A stretch of DNA of 9,025 bases, from assembly GCA_910583855.1 (NCBI GenBank), contig CAJTYL010000015.1, positions 1 to 9,025 on the forward strand, written 5' to 3'. Each line of letters opens with the position of its first letter. Position 1 is the stretch's first letter. This DNA is from an uncultured Christensenella sp. (GTDB lineage: Bacteria; Bacillota; Clostridia; Christensenellales; Borkfalkiaceae). Positions 1 through 7,129 of this stretch are shown here, piece after piece. The notes beneath the pieces are model-generated. The model made no database searches and was not told the origin of the DNA. It was given only the letters and a program-made list of their open reading frames with translations. Position numbers and translations under genes: made by a program.

Positions 1-157
1 GAAGTGCGGCTCTGCACACGTTATTGTACAAGTTTAGATAATAATGTGCAGATTATATGACTGTGTGCCATTAGAAATTGCGCAAAGAGCGGCAGAGCCG
101 CTAAAAATCATGAAATATTTTACGCGCAGATAACGTGAAATATTTGTGAGGAGTTTT
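1..157. other. Upstream region of the ATPase genes with GC-rich inverted repeats
   Basis: No gene is visible here on the + strand; the preceding ATPase gene must end before the window. Two overlapping dyads are present. GCGGCTCTGC at 6-15 is the exact reverse complement of GCAGAGCCGC at 92-101, and AGCGGC (88-93) pairs with GCCGCT (97-102) around a 3-nt loop. The two foldings are mutually exclusive. No T tract follows, so a terminator call would be weak. A 10-bp direct repeat TGAAATATTT occurs at 111-120 and 136-145, just before the ribosome binding site. I see no convincing promoter. Confidence 0.5.
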
Positions 158-475
158 ATGGAAGGTAAAATTGCAATTATAGGCGACGGCGACAGTATAA
201 CTGTTTTCAAGGCGGCGGGCGTAGCAACGTTTGCGGCGGAGAACGAAGCCAAGGCTAAGGAGCTTTTAAGAAGAGTCGCAAAAGAGTACAAAATAATATT
301 TTTAACCGAGGAGCTCGCCCGTCCGTTAAGCTCGTTCTTAAAGCGGTTTGACGAGGAACCTTACCCCGTGGTTTTAAGCATACCTTCGGGCAACGGCGGT
401 ACGGGCTACGGCGCCGAGTGCTTAAAAAGCGCAATGGAACGCGCCCTCGGCGTAGATATTCTTTTCAACGATTAA
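158..475 (+). CDS. atpF: V-type ATP synthase subunit F
   Basis: This is the small central-stalk subunit F of the V/A-type rotary ATPase, a cytoplasmic protein that binds subunit D in the rotor. The product is 105 aa, the usual length. It starts with a Rossmann-like strand and glycine/aspartate loop (IIGDGDSITVFKAAGV, residues 6-21). It ends with the family's C-terminal pattern of an IPSG-like glycine-rich loop, then a helix and VDIL. An in-frame GTG at 146 is possible, but GTGAGGAG at 146-153 is clearly the ribosome binding site, placed 4 nt before the ATG at 158, so I start there. Gene A begins 44 nt downstream. In related operons F sits between C and A, which fits this position. Confidence 0.93.
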   Translation: MEGKIAIIGDGDSITVFKAAGVATFAAENEAKAKELLRRVAKEYKIIFLTEELARPLSSFLKRFDEEPYPVVLSIPSGNGGTGYGAECLKSAMERALGVDILFND

Positions 476-519
476 ACGGCAAAATTTGTAACTGTATAAA
501 TAAAATTAAGGATTCAATC

Positions 520-2280
520 ATGGGTAAAACTGTAAAAGTCTCAGGACCTCTTATAATAGCAGAGGGCATGGCGGACAGTAAAATGTTCGACGTCGTCCGC
601 GTGTCCGATAAAGGTCTCATCGGCGAAATTATCGAACTGCGCGGAGATAAAGCCTCGATACAGGTTTATGAGGAAACTTCGGGCTTAGGGCCCGGGGAAG
701 AAGTCGTAACAACCGGCGAACCTCTTTCCGCCGATCTTGCCCCCGGACTCATATCGGGTATCTTCGACGGAATTCAGCGTCCTTTGACGACGCTCTATTT
801 CAAGTATGGCGCGCGCATATCCCGCGGGGTGTCGGTAAATAACCTTGACAGGGAAAAGAAGTGGCGCTTCGTTCCCGCTGCAAAAAAGGACGATGAAGTC
901 GCCGAAGGCGACGTCTTGGGTACCGTGCAGGAAACGGAGATTATCGTTCATAAAATTCTCGTTCCCAACGGAATGAGCGGACGGGTACTTTCAATTGAAG
1001 AAGGTGATTTCACCATAGAGGAAACCGTTGCCGTATTGCAGACGCCGAACGGCAAACGCCCCGTATGTATGCTCAGAAAATGGCCCGTAAGGCGGGGCAG
1101 ACCTTATAAAGAAAAGCTGTCTCCCGCAAACCCTATGATAACGGGGCAAAGGGTTATAGATACCCTGTTCCCCATCGCCCGCGGCGGCGTGGCGGCGGTA
1201 CCCGGACCTTTCGGTAGCGGTAAAACCGTCGTTCAGCACCAGCTTGCAAAGTGGGCTGACGCGGACATAATAGTCTACGTCGGTTGCGGCGAGCGCGGCA
1301 ACGAAATGACGGATGTTTTAAACGAGTTCCCTGCGCTTAAAGACCCTAAGACAGGCGAGCCCATTATGAAGAGAACGGTGTTAATCGCAAACACGTCGGA
1401 TATGCCCGTAGCCGCGCGTGAAGCCAGCATATATACGGGTATAACCATTGCAGAGTACTTCCGCGATATGGGCTATAACGTTGCGATTATGGCGGACTCT
1501 ACCTCGCGTTGGGCGGAAGCTCTCCGCGAAATGAGCGGCCGTCTTGAAGAAATGCCCGGCGACGAGGGTTATCCCGCATACCTTTCCAGCCGTCTTGCGG
1601 AATTCTACGAAAGAGCGGGCATAGTAAAAATCTTAGGCAAAGAGGACAATACGGGCTCGGTTACCGCAATCGGCGCGGTTTCTCCTCCGGGCGGCGATTT
1701 GAGCGAACCCGTTTCGCAGGCAACCCTCCGCATAGTCAAAGTTTTCTGGGGACTTTCGGCTTCGCTTGCGTACAAGCGTCATTTTCCCGCAATTGATTGG
1801 CTTATAAGCTATTCCCTTTACATGGACAGAATGAGGGACTGGTACGACGAGAACGTCGGGGCGGACTTCTACCGCTACCGCCAATTCGTTGCAACCGTCC
1901 TGCAGGAAGAAGCCGCTTTGGACGAAATAGTCCGACTCGTCGGCGTCGACGCTCTCTCGTCGAGGGACAGGCTGACTATGGAAACGGCAAAGATTATCCG
2001 TGAAGACTATCTGCACCAGAATGCCTTTGACGACGTGGACACATATACGTCGATGAAAAAGCAGTACTTAATGTTAAAACTCATCTACGAGTTCTATTCC
2101 CGCGCAAGCGAGGCGGTTGAGAACTTTGCCGATATGCGCGCAATTCTCGCCTGTTCCTGCAAGGACAGAATAGGACGCGCAAAGTATATTCCCGAAACGG
2201 AGCTTTCGGAGTTTGACGGCATATTAAAGACTATGGCAACCGAGCTCAAAGCGCTCAGCCGGGGGGACGAAGATGTTTAA
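520..2280 (+). CDS. atpA: V-type ATP synthase catalytic subunit A (alpha chain)
   Basis: This is the catalytic subunit of the V1/A1 head, which hydrolyses or makes ATP coupled to H+ or Na+ movement through the membrane sector. The product is 586 aa, normal for the family. The Walker A loop GPFGSGKT is at residues 229-236. The conserved GERGNEM segment begins near residue 257. The Walker B-side aspartate is D326 in the ADSTSRWAEALREMSGR motif. The ATPase alpha/beta signature PAIDWLISYS is at 423-432. The N-terminal barrel begins KVSGPLIIAEGM, and the long insert typical of A subunits follows. The reading frame is open back to a GTG at 418, but homology begins at the ATG at 520, with AAGGA at 508-512 and a 7-nt spacer. 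The stop overlaps the start of gene B by 8 nt. All catalytic motifs appear intact; ion specificity cannot be read from this subunit. Confidence 0.97.
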   Translation: MGKTVKVSGPLIIAEGMADSKMFDVVRVSDKGLIGEIIELRGDKASIQVYEETSGLGPGEEVVTTGEPLSADLAPGLISGIFDGIQRPLTTLYFKYGARISRGVSVNNLDREKKWRFVPAAKKDDEVAEGDVLGTVQETEIIVHKILVPNGMSGRVLSIEEGDFTIEETVAVLQTPNGKRPVCMLRKWPVRRGRPYKEKLSPANPMITGQRVIDTLFPIARGGVAAVPGPFGSGKTVVQHQLAKWADADIIVYVGCGERGNEMTDVLNEFPALKDPKTGEPIMKRTVLIANTSDMPVAAREASIYTGITIAEYFRDMGYNVAIMADSTSRWAEALREMSGRLEEMPGDEGYPAYLSSRLAEFYERAGIVKILGKEDNTGSVTAIGAVSPPGGDLSEPVSQATLRIVKVFWGLSASLAYKRHFPAIDWLISYSLYMDRMRDWYDENVGADFYRYRQFVATVLQEEAALDEIVRLVGVDALSSRDRLTMETAKIIREDYLHQNAFDDVDTYTSMKKQYLMLKLIYEFYSRASEAVENFADMRAILACSCKDRIGRAKYIPETELSEFDGILKTMATELKALSRGDEDV

Positions 2281-3646
2281 GGAATATAAAACTATAAAGG
2301 AAGTCGTAGGTCCCTTGATGCTCGTCGAGGGCGTGGAGGGCGTAAAGTATAACGAACTCGTTGACGTGATTTGCTCTAACGGCGATATAAGGCGCGGCAA
2401 AGTGCTTGAAATCAACCGCGACAAAGCCGTAGTTCAGCTTTTCGAGAATTCGCAGGGCTTGCAGATTGCAACCTCGAAGGCGCGCTTTACGGGTCACAGC
2501 CAACAGCTTGCTGTTTCAAAAGATATGCTCGGTCGCGTGTTCGACGGTATGGGCAACCCCCGCGACGGCGGCGCACCCGTAATCCCCGAAAAAATGCTCG
2601 ATATCAACGGCGAGCCAATCAATCCCGCTGCCCGCGACTACCCCGACGAGTTCATTCAGACGGGCATCTCGGCAATAGACGGCTTGAACACCCTTGTAAG
2701 AGGACAAAAATTGCCTGTGTTTTCTATGAGCGGACTCCCTCACGCGGAGCTTGCCGCGCAGATTGCAAGGCAGTCAACGGTGCGCAGCGGCGATAAATTC
2801 GCCGTTGTGTTCGCCGCAGTCGGTATAACATTCGAGGAAGCGCAGTACTTCGTCGACGACTTCAAAAAGACGGGCGCGATAGAGAGGACGGTACTCTTTA
2901 CCAACCTTGCAAACGACCCCGCGGTAGAGCGTATAGCAACCCCGCGTATGGCGTTGACTTGCGCGGAGTACCTTGCCTTCGAGTGCGGAATGCACGTTCT
3001 CGTAATTTTAACCGATATCACCAACTATGCGGAAGCCCTCCGCGAAGTTTCCGCCGCCCGCCGCGAAGTTCCGGGAAGACGCGGCTACCCGGGCTATCTG
3101 TATACCGACCTTGCAACGATGTACGAGCGTGCGGGAAGAATAAGGGGCAGCAAGGGCTCGATAACTCAGATACCCATTCTTACGATGCCCGAGGACGACA
3201 AGACCCACCCCATACCCGACCTTACGGGTTACATTACGGAAGGGCAGATTATCCTTTCGCGTGATTTATATAAGAAAGGCATAAACCCGCCGATTGACGT
3301 TCTGCCGTCGCTGTCCCGTCTTAAAGACAAAGGCATAGGTAAGGGCAAAACGCGTGAGGACCACGCCGACACTATGAACCAGCTCTTCTCAGCATACGCA
3401 AGCGGAAAAGAGAGTAAAGAGCTCTCGGCAATTTTGGGCGAAGCGGCTCTGTCAGATACGGATAAACTGTTTGCAAAGTTTGCCGAACAGTTTGAAAAGC
3501 TGTATATAAATCAAGGCTTCGACGCAAACAGACCCGTTGAAGAAACGCTCGATTTGGGTTGGGAGCTTTTAAAAATTCTCCCCGTCGGCGAATTAAAGCG
3601 TATCCGTCAGGCATATATCGATAAGTACCTCAAAAAGGACGAATAA
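2273..3646 (+). CDS. atpB: V-type ATP synthase regulatory subunit B (beta chain)
   Basis: This is the nucleotide-binding, non-catalytic subunit that alternates with A in the head of the V-type ATPase. The product is 457 aa, typical for B subunits. As expected for the family there is no Walker A loop; SGLPHAELAAQI at residues 153-164 occupies that place. The alpha/beta signature appears as PPIDVLPSLS at residues 339-348. The start ATG lies inside the end of gene A (ATGTTTAA), and a GGGGGGA tract at 2261-2267 serves as ribosome binding site, so translation is probably coupled to A at a 1:1 ratio. The gene ends at 3646 and a repeat element begins three bases later, separating it from D by 180 nt. 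Confidence 0.97.
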   Translation: MFKEYKTIKEVVGPLMLVEGVEGVKYNELVDVICSNGDIRRGKVLEINRDKAVVQLFENSQGLQIATSKARFTGHSQQLAVSKDMLGRVFDGMGNPRDGGAPVIPEKMLDINGEPINPAARDYPDEFIQTGISAIDGLNTLVRGQKLPVFSMSGLPHAELAAQIARQSTVRSGDKFAVVFAAVGITFEEAQYFVDDFKKTGAIERTVLFTNLANDPAVERIATPRMALTCAEYLAFECGMHVLVILTDITNYAEALREVSAARREVPGRRGYPGYLYTDLATMYERAGRIRGSKGSITQIPILTMPEDDKTHPIPDLTGYITEGQIILSRDLYKKGINPPIDVLPSLSRLKDKGIGKGKTREDHADTMNQLFSAYASGKESKELSAILGEAALSDTDKLFAKFAEQFEKLYINQGFDANRPVEETLDLGWELLKILPVGELKRIRQAYIDKYLKKDE

Positions 3647-3648
3647 TT

Positions 3649-3720
3649 AAAACGCATATAAGCCAGCAATATTGGTTGCGCTGTGGCAACTTTCGGTCAT
3701 TTACGCATAGTAAACTCCCT
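3649..3720 (+). repeat. Intergenic repeat element, copy 1 (between B and D)
   Basis: This copy begins just after the B stop codon with AAAACGCATATAAGC (3649-3663), the same 15 bases found just after the D stop codon at 4447-4461. It shares TTGCGCT (3676-3682) with copy 2. It also shares a block running from GGTCATTTAC through GTAAACTCCC (3695-3719). That block folds as TTTAC-N5-GTAAA (3700-3714), with the stem conserved and the loop different between copies. The rest of the 3647-3826 gap is poorly alignable and contains no gene; AAGG at 3818-3821 is the ribosome binding site of D. Confidence 0.7.
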
Positions 3721-3826
3721 CAAGTTTCCCTCGCTCTAATTGTCTTACCTGCTTCTCTGAGTTTAAGTTTACGGTGAGATACACCCCCGCATATGCCCCA
3801 ACTAACGCATACTTTATAAGGTTATT

Positions 3827-4447
3827 ATGGCAAGACTTAATGTCAACCCCACCCGCATGGAGTTAAAAAAGCTTAAAGCGCGGCTTGATACGGCGGTTAG
3901 GGGACACAAACTATTGAAGGATAAATCGGACGAAATGGTTCGCCGCTTTTCCGTGATAATAAAGGAAAACAAGTTTCTCCGCGACGAGGTGGAAAAGGAG
4001 CTTGCCGAAACTTTAAAACAGTTTTCGGTCGCCCGCTCGGTCACTCCTTCTTATCGTGCGGAAACGGCTTTTGCTATGCCTTCGGTTGCCGTTAAAGCGG
4101 ACTGCCTTACCCAAAGCGTTATGGGCGTGGACGTGCCCAAGCTCTCCGTTTCAACCGACAGGCGTGCGGACGGCTTGCCTTACGCTTACCCCGAAATCAC
4201 AAGCGAAGCGGATTACTCCGTCGAACGCGCTTCCGCGCTTATCCCTAAGCTTTTACGCCTTGCCGAGGTTGAAAAGACGGTAAGAATGCTCGCCGACGAA
4301 ATCGAGCGCAACAAGCGCCGCGTCAACGCGTTGGAATATGTAATGATACCCCAGCTTAAAGAAACCATAAAGTATATAAAATCCAAGCTTGACGAAAACG
4401 AGAGGGCGGCGGTTATCCGCTTGATGAAGGTAAAGAATAAAGCATAA
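3827..4447 (+). CDS. atpD: V-type ATP synthase subunit D
   Basis: This is the central rotor-shaft subunit, the functional counterpart of F-ATPase gamma, whose long antiparallel helices turn inside the A3B3 head. The product is 206 aa, within the usual range. The N-terminus MARLNVNPTRMELKKLKARL is characteristic. Charged helical segments at residues 1-65 and about 145-206 are predicted to pair as a coiled coil, with a shorter, less helical middle part. The ATG at 3827 has AAGG 5 nt upstream. The usual gene order A-B-D is kept, but the spacing to B is long because of an inserted repeat. A second copy of that repeat starts at the stop codon of this gene. Confidence 0.95.
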   Translation: MARLNVNPTRMELKKLKARLDTAVRGHKLLKDKSDEMVRRFSVIIKENKFLRDEVEKELAETLKQFSVARSVTPSYRAETAFAMPSVAVKADCLTQSVMGVDVPKLSVSTDRRADGLPYAYPEITSEADYSVERASALIPKLLRLAEVEKTVRMLADEIERNKRRVNALEYVMIPQLKETIKYIKSKLDENERAAVIRLMKVKNKA

Positions 4448-4623
4448 AAACGCATATAAGCGTGGGACGGCGTATATCACGCCCTCTGCGGCGTTGCGCT
4501 CCGTTTTGCTTCGGGTCATTTACAGGTAGTAAACTCCCCTTGTAAATACTCGCGCGCCTTGCATAGCACGCAATCTCCGCCGTCCCAAAATTAGGCGGAA
4601 AGCGTCTTGCTTTTCTGCGTTTT
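4447..4623 (+). repeat. Intergenic repeat element, copy 2 (after D), with nested inverted repeats
   Basis: This copy opens with the same AAAACGCATATAAGC (4447-4461) as copy 1. It is bounded by an 8-bp inverted pair, AAAACGCA (4447-4454) and TGCGTTTT (4616-4623). A second, nested perfect 9-bp pair is GGGACGGCG (4464-4472) and CGCCGTCCC (4578-4586). In the middle lies the shared TTTAC-N5-GTAAA hairpin (4519-4533) followed by CTCCC. It has no coding potential. The architecture, about 180 bp with terminal inverted pairs next to stop codons, resembles a REP/MITE-like non-autonomous element. Family membership outside this window is unverified. Confidence 0.7.
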
Positions 4624-4639
4624 ATTAAAAGAATTAAAC

Positions 4640-4678
4640 GCGCCCCCACGGCAGAAGTCGCAGGGGCGCAAATTTTTT
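4640..4678 (+). terminator. Rho-independent terminator of the ATPase operon
   Basis: GCGCCCC (4640-4646) pairs exactly with GGGGCGC (4663-4669), followed closely by six Ts (4673-4678). It lies downstream of D and copy 2 of the repeat. It also lies directly after the stop of the convergent HTH gene, so it may stop that transcript too, although the T tract on the minus side (GTTTAATTCTTTT) is weaker. Confidence 0.8.
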
Positions 4679-5108
4679 AATTTTCTCTTCCTAAAACGTA
4701 ATCAACAGAATAGTTTAAAAACTTTGCAACTTTTATAAGACTATCTATATTCGGTTCGGCTCTTCCCGCAATCCAAGCAAAATAAGTTCCCTCGGGTATG
4801 CCGCTTTCTCTGCAAAACCTACGCCCCGAATATCCTTTTTGCGTAACTAATTTTTTAATTCTCTCACCGATAGGCGGGCAGGTTAAAAAGTTTTCGGAAG
4901 TGTTTTCGCTTTCAAGCCCAAGCAAATAATCGGTTGTGCATTTAAAGTAATCGGCAATTTCAACCAATGATTTTATCAGCGGACTGTATTCGCCGCTTAA
5001 ATAACTGCAAATAGAAGAGGGAGTGCAACCTAATTTTTTCGCTAAATTATTTGCGTTAATATTTTCTTCCTGCATAAGGTCGTTTAGCATTTCAACAAAA
5101 TTCGACAT
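4677..5108 (-). CDS. Transcriptional regulator with two tandem XRE-type HTH domains
   Basis: This is a cytoplasmic DNA-binding protein of 143 aa made almost entirely of two Cro/CI-type helix-turn-helix domains, residues about 4-64 and 80-140. Each ends in the same motif, DYLLG at 60-64 and DYVLG at 136-140, exactly 76 residues apart. Recognition-helix regions are PSSICSYLSG and EGTYFAWIAG. There is no extra ligand-binding, peptidase or membrane domain. The frame is open up to 5198, but the ATG at 5108 is the likely start, with CGGAGA about 10 nt upstream on the minus strand. A perfect inverted repeat lies just upstream (5135-5180), so autoregulation and control of the divergent 65-aa gene are likely (inference). 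The gene is more AT-rich than the ATPase genes, which may hint at acquisition. Confidence 0.88.
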   Translation of the reverse strand: MSNFVEMLNDLMQEENINANNLAKKLGCTPSSICSYLSGEYSPLIKSLVEIADYFKCTTDYLLGLESENTSENFLTCPPIGERIKKLVTQKGYSGRRFCRESGIPEGTYFAWIAGRAEPNIDSLIKVAKFLNYSVDYVLGREN

Positions 5109-5134
5109 TCTTAGAAAATCTCCGACAATATTAT

Positions 5135-5180
5135 CTCTTGTACTTCTATAAATTTTGCTTGAATTACAGAAGTACAAGAG
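5135..5180. promoter_or_regulatory. Operator-like perfect 13-bp inverted repeat
   Basis: CTCTTGTACTTCT (5135-5147) is the exact reverse complement of AGAAGTACAAGAG (5168-5180). The arm centres are 33 bp apart, about three helical turns, which would place both on the same face of the DNA. The repeat lies in the upstream region of the HTH gene, and its right arm sits between the -35 and -10 of the rightward promoter. This is the natural binding site for the adjacent two-HTH regulator (inference). The right arm is too far from the left to be a terminator hairpin and no T tract follows. Confidence 0.8.
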
Positions 5181-5188
5181 GGTATAAT
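5159..5188 (+). promoter_or_regulatory. Sigma-A-type promoter for the 65-aa gene
   Basis: TTGAAT (5159-5164) and a perfect TATAAT (5183-5188) are separated by 18 nt. The right operator arm (5168-5180) fills the spacer, so a bound repressor would block RNA polymerase. TATAAT is itself within a short palindrome (GTATAA-TTT-TTATAC, 5182-5196). The expected transcript start is near 5195, leaving a ~50-nt leader that contains the palindrome GTGCGCAC (5204-5211). Confidence 0.75.
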
Positions 5189-5245
5189 TTTTATACACAA
5201 ACGGTGCGCACGGTTGGATAAAAACTTAAAGGAGATACGAACGAA

Positions 5246-5443
5246 TTGAAAAATCAAAATTTAAAATCAATGGTACAGCTTGCCGCTTGCGAAAGCAACA
5301 TCAGCGCAGAAAGCGTTCTGCAAGAGTTAGTGCCGCTTATACAAAGCTATTTTATAAGCTTAGTTTCGCAAGAAGGTAAAAAGCTTTATATATCGATTTT
5401 AAACGGTCAAAGATTTTTATTAGAAATATGTGAAACAGAATAA
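5246..5443 (+). CDS. Small protein of unknown function (65 aa), divergent from the HTH regulator
   Basis: I do not recognise this protein. It is 65 aa, begins with TTG, and has a strong ribosome binding site AAAGGAG (5228-5234) 11 nt upstream. The only internal ATG (5270) has no such site, so TTG is preferred. The sequence has a predicted helix around residues 18-42 (SAESVLQELVPLIQSYFISL) and a short beta-like stretch after it (KLYISILNGQRFLLEI). There is no signal peptide, transmembrane segment or cysteine cluster. It has its own promoter with an operator arm inside it and its own perfect terminator, which supports a real gene. It is probably controlled by the adjacent HTH protein. It could be an effector, a co-regulator or an anti-repressor; nothing in the sequence chooses between these. 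Confidence 0.7.
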   Translation: MKNQNLKSMVQLAACESNISAESVLQELVPLIQSYFISLVSQEGKKLYISILNGQRFLLEICETE

Positions 5444-5450
5444 AATAAAT

Positions 5451-5487
5451 ACGTCCTGCGGCAAAAACCGCAGGACGTTCTTTTTTT
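5451..5487 (+). terminator. Rho-independent terminator after the 65-aa gene
   Basis: ACGTCCTGCGG (5451-5461) pairs perfectly over 11 bp with CCGCAGGACGT (5468-5478) around a 6-nt A-rich loop. TCTTTTTTT follows. It lies 7 nt after the stop codon. Confidence 0.95.
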
Positions 5488-5508
5488 GTTTAAATTTTCA
5501 ATTCGTGG

Positions 5509-5537
5509 TTGCATATATCTCAAACGTATGTTATAAT
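5509..5537 (+). promoter_or_regulatory. Strong extended -10 promoter of the DUF1538/P-II operon
   Basis: TTGCAT (5509-5514) and a perfect TATAAT (5532-5537) are separated by 17 nt, with the extended -10 dinucleotide TG at 5529-5530. It lies just after the terminator of the previous gene and about 50 nt before the start codon at 5588. I see no obvious operator in the leader. Confidence 0.8.
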
Positions 5538-5587
5538 GTATAAATCTTATAATAAATTAATTAAATCCCATAAGGTTCGGTGTAAAA

Positions 5588-7120
5588 ATGGGCAAGGCGC
5601 TTTTAATAAAACTTAAAGACTCGCTTATATCGGTTTTGCCGATAACGGCAATCGTACTCATTATTTCTTTTACGCCCCTTGCTCCTCTTTCTCAAACCGA
5701 ACAGATAACGTTCGCTGTGTGCGCGGTATTCCTTATATTGGGCATTGGTCTATTTAACCTCGGCGCCGACCTTGCAATGACGCCAATGGGCGAACACGTC
5801 GGCACTGGACTTACAAAATCAAAAAAAGTTATAATTTTAATTTCCGTCTGTTTCGTTATGGGAGTGCTTATAACGGTAGCGGAGCCCGACTTATCCGTGC
5901 TTGCAAAGCAGGTGAGCGACGTAATGAACAACACCGCGCTCATTGCAACCGTCGGCGTCGGCGTGGGGATTTTTCTCGTCTTAGCCGTCCTTAAAATAGT
6001 ATTCCACAAAAACCTTTCAATGCTTTTGATGTTCTTCTATATGTTGCTGTTTGCGGTCAGCGCGCTTTTAATTGAGAGCGGTAAAAAACCGTTTTTGCCG
6101 CTCTCGTTCGATTCGGGCGGGGTAACCACGGGTCCCATAACCGTTCCCTTTATAATGGCTTTGGGCTTCGGTATTGCAACCACCGTCGGCGGCAGAAACG
6201 CCAACGAAAACAGCTTCGGTCTTATCGCTCTGTGTTCCATAGGTCCCATAATCGCGGTTATGGTGTTGTCTATGTTTTCAAACGGCGATATGAACCCCGA
6301 CAAGATAATAGAAACCTATAAAACCGTTGAAGAAAGCATCGGTCATCTCGGCTATACCGTTTTGAATACCGTTAAAAATATCGCCCTTGCTTTGGGGCTT
6401 ATAGTAGTTTTCTTCTTCATTCTTCAATTCACGGTTTTAAAACTGCCCAGGCAAAAGCTTGCACAGATAGGAATAGGTATCGTCTATACCTTCTTTGGTC
6501 TCGTAATCTTCCTCGTTGCGGTGGAAGTGGGCTTTATGCCGATAGGCTATAAGCTAGGTACTGAAATTGCGGATTTCTCTAAGCCCGTGCTTGCCGTGTT
6601 CGGCTTCATAATCGGATTGGTGGTAGTGCTTGCCGAGCCTGCCGTCCACGTTCTCAATAAGCAGGTTGAAGAGGTTACGGGCGGCGGCGTCAAAAAAATC
6701 GAAATGATGCTTGCGCTGTCCGTCGCAGTCGGCGTGTCAATCTGTCTATCGATAATAAGAATGATTTTCCACTTTTCGCTTCTTTATTACCTTATCCCGG
6801 GTTATCTCATATCGTTGGGGCTGTCGTTCTTTGTTCCCAGAATGTACACGGCGATAGCGTTCGACTCAGGCGGCGTCGCTTCCGGTCCATTGACTTCAAG
6901 CTTCATTTTACCTCTTATAATAGGCGCGTGCGTATCAATAAGCGGCACGGGCAATATACTGACCGAAGCCTTCGGCGTGGTCGCTATGGTAGCAATGACG
7001 CCCCTTATAACCATTCAGGCGCTCGGCTTCAAAGCAGTAATGTCAACGAAGGTCAGGGGCAAGATTGCAATGAAACGTATACTCTCTGCCGACGACGAAC
7101 AGATTATTTATTTTAAATAG
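5588..7120 (+). CDS. DUF1538 family integral membrane protein, two-repeat (putative transporter or channel)
   Basis: This is a 510-aa polytopic membrane protein. I assign it to the DUF1538 family from its FDSGGVTTGP motif, duplicated layout and P-II neighbours; the molecular function of the family is not established. It consists of two copies of one unit. AEPDLSVLAKQV (98-109) recurs as AEPAVHVLNKQV (349-360), and FDSGGVTTGP (174-183) recurs as FDSGGVASGP (425-434). Both pairs are exactly 251 residues apart. Each half has about seven hydrophobic segments, in half 1 near 13-34, 40-64, 80-98, 117-139, 142-162, 183-200 and 210-230. Some may be re-entrant. There is no signal peptide. The start ATG has only a weak AAGG 12 nt upstream, though the promoter is strong. 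The stop codon is fused to the ribosome binding site of the next gene (TAGGAGGT), so expression with the P-II genes is coupled. I infer a transporter or channel; the substrate is unknown. Confidence 0.85.
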   Translation: MGKALLIKLKDSLISVLPITAIVLIISFTPLAPLSQTEQITFAVCAVFLILGIGLFNLGADLAMTPMGEHVGTGLTKSKKVIILISVCFVMGVLITVAEPDLSVLAKQVSDVMNNTALIATVGVGVGIFLVLAVLKIVFHKNLSMLLMFFYMLLFAVSALLIESGKKPFLPLSFDSGGVTTGPITVPFIMALGFGIATTVGGRNANENSFGLIALCSIGPIIAVMVLSMFSNGDMNPDKIIETYKTVEESIGHLGYTVLNTVKNIALALGLIVVFFFILQFTVLKLPRQKLAQIGIGIVYTFFGLVIFLVAVEVGFMPIGYKLGTEIADFSKPVLAVFGFIIGLVVVLAEPAVHVLNKQVEEVTGGGVKKIEMMLALSVAVGVSICLSIIRMIFHFSLLYYLIPGYLISLGLSFFVPRMYTAIAFDSGGVASGPLTSSFILPLIIGACVSISGTGNILTEAFGVVAMVAMTPLITIQALGFKAVMSTKVRGKIAMKRILSADDEQIIYFK

Positions 7121-7129
7121 GAGGTGGCT

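Noticed and set aside
418..519. In-frame 34-residue N-terminal extension of ATPase subunit A starting at GTG 418
   Set aside because: It overlaps the end of subunit F, has no family similarity, and an ATG with a good ribosome binding site lies at 520.
1633..2016. 127-aa antisense frame inside subunit A
   Set aside because: It lies wholly opposite a strongly conserved ATPase gene, has no ribosome binding site or recognisable domain, and is explained by codon bias.
3793..3819. 8-codon leader peptide before subunit D
   Set aside because: It has no ribosome binding site and ends by chance at the D ribosome binding site; such short frames are common.
5109..5198. Longer start (5198) for the two-HTH regulator
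   Set aside because: The extra 30 residues lie across the inverted repeat and promoter, have no domain similarity, and the ATG at 5108 has a ribosome binding site.
7124..7129. GTG start at 7124 for the first P-II-like gene
   Set aside because: The GTG is part of the AGGAGGTG ribosome binding site for the ATG at 7130.
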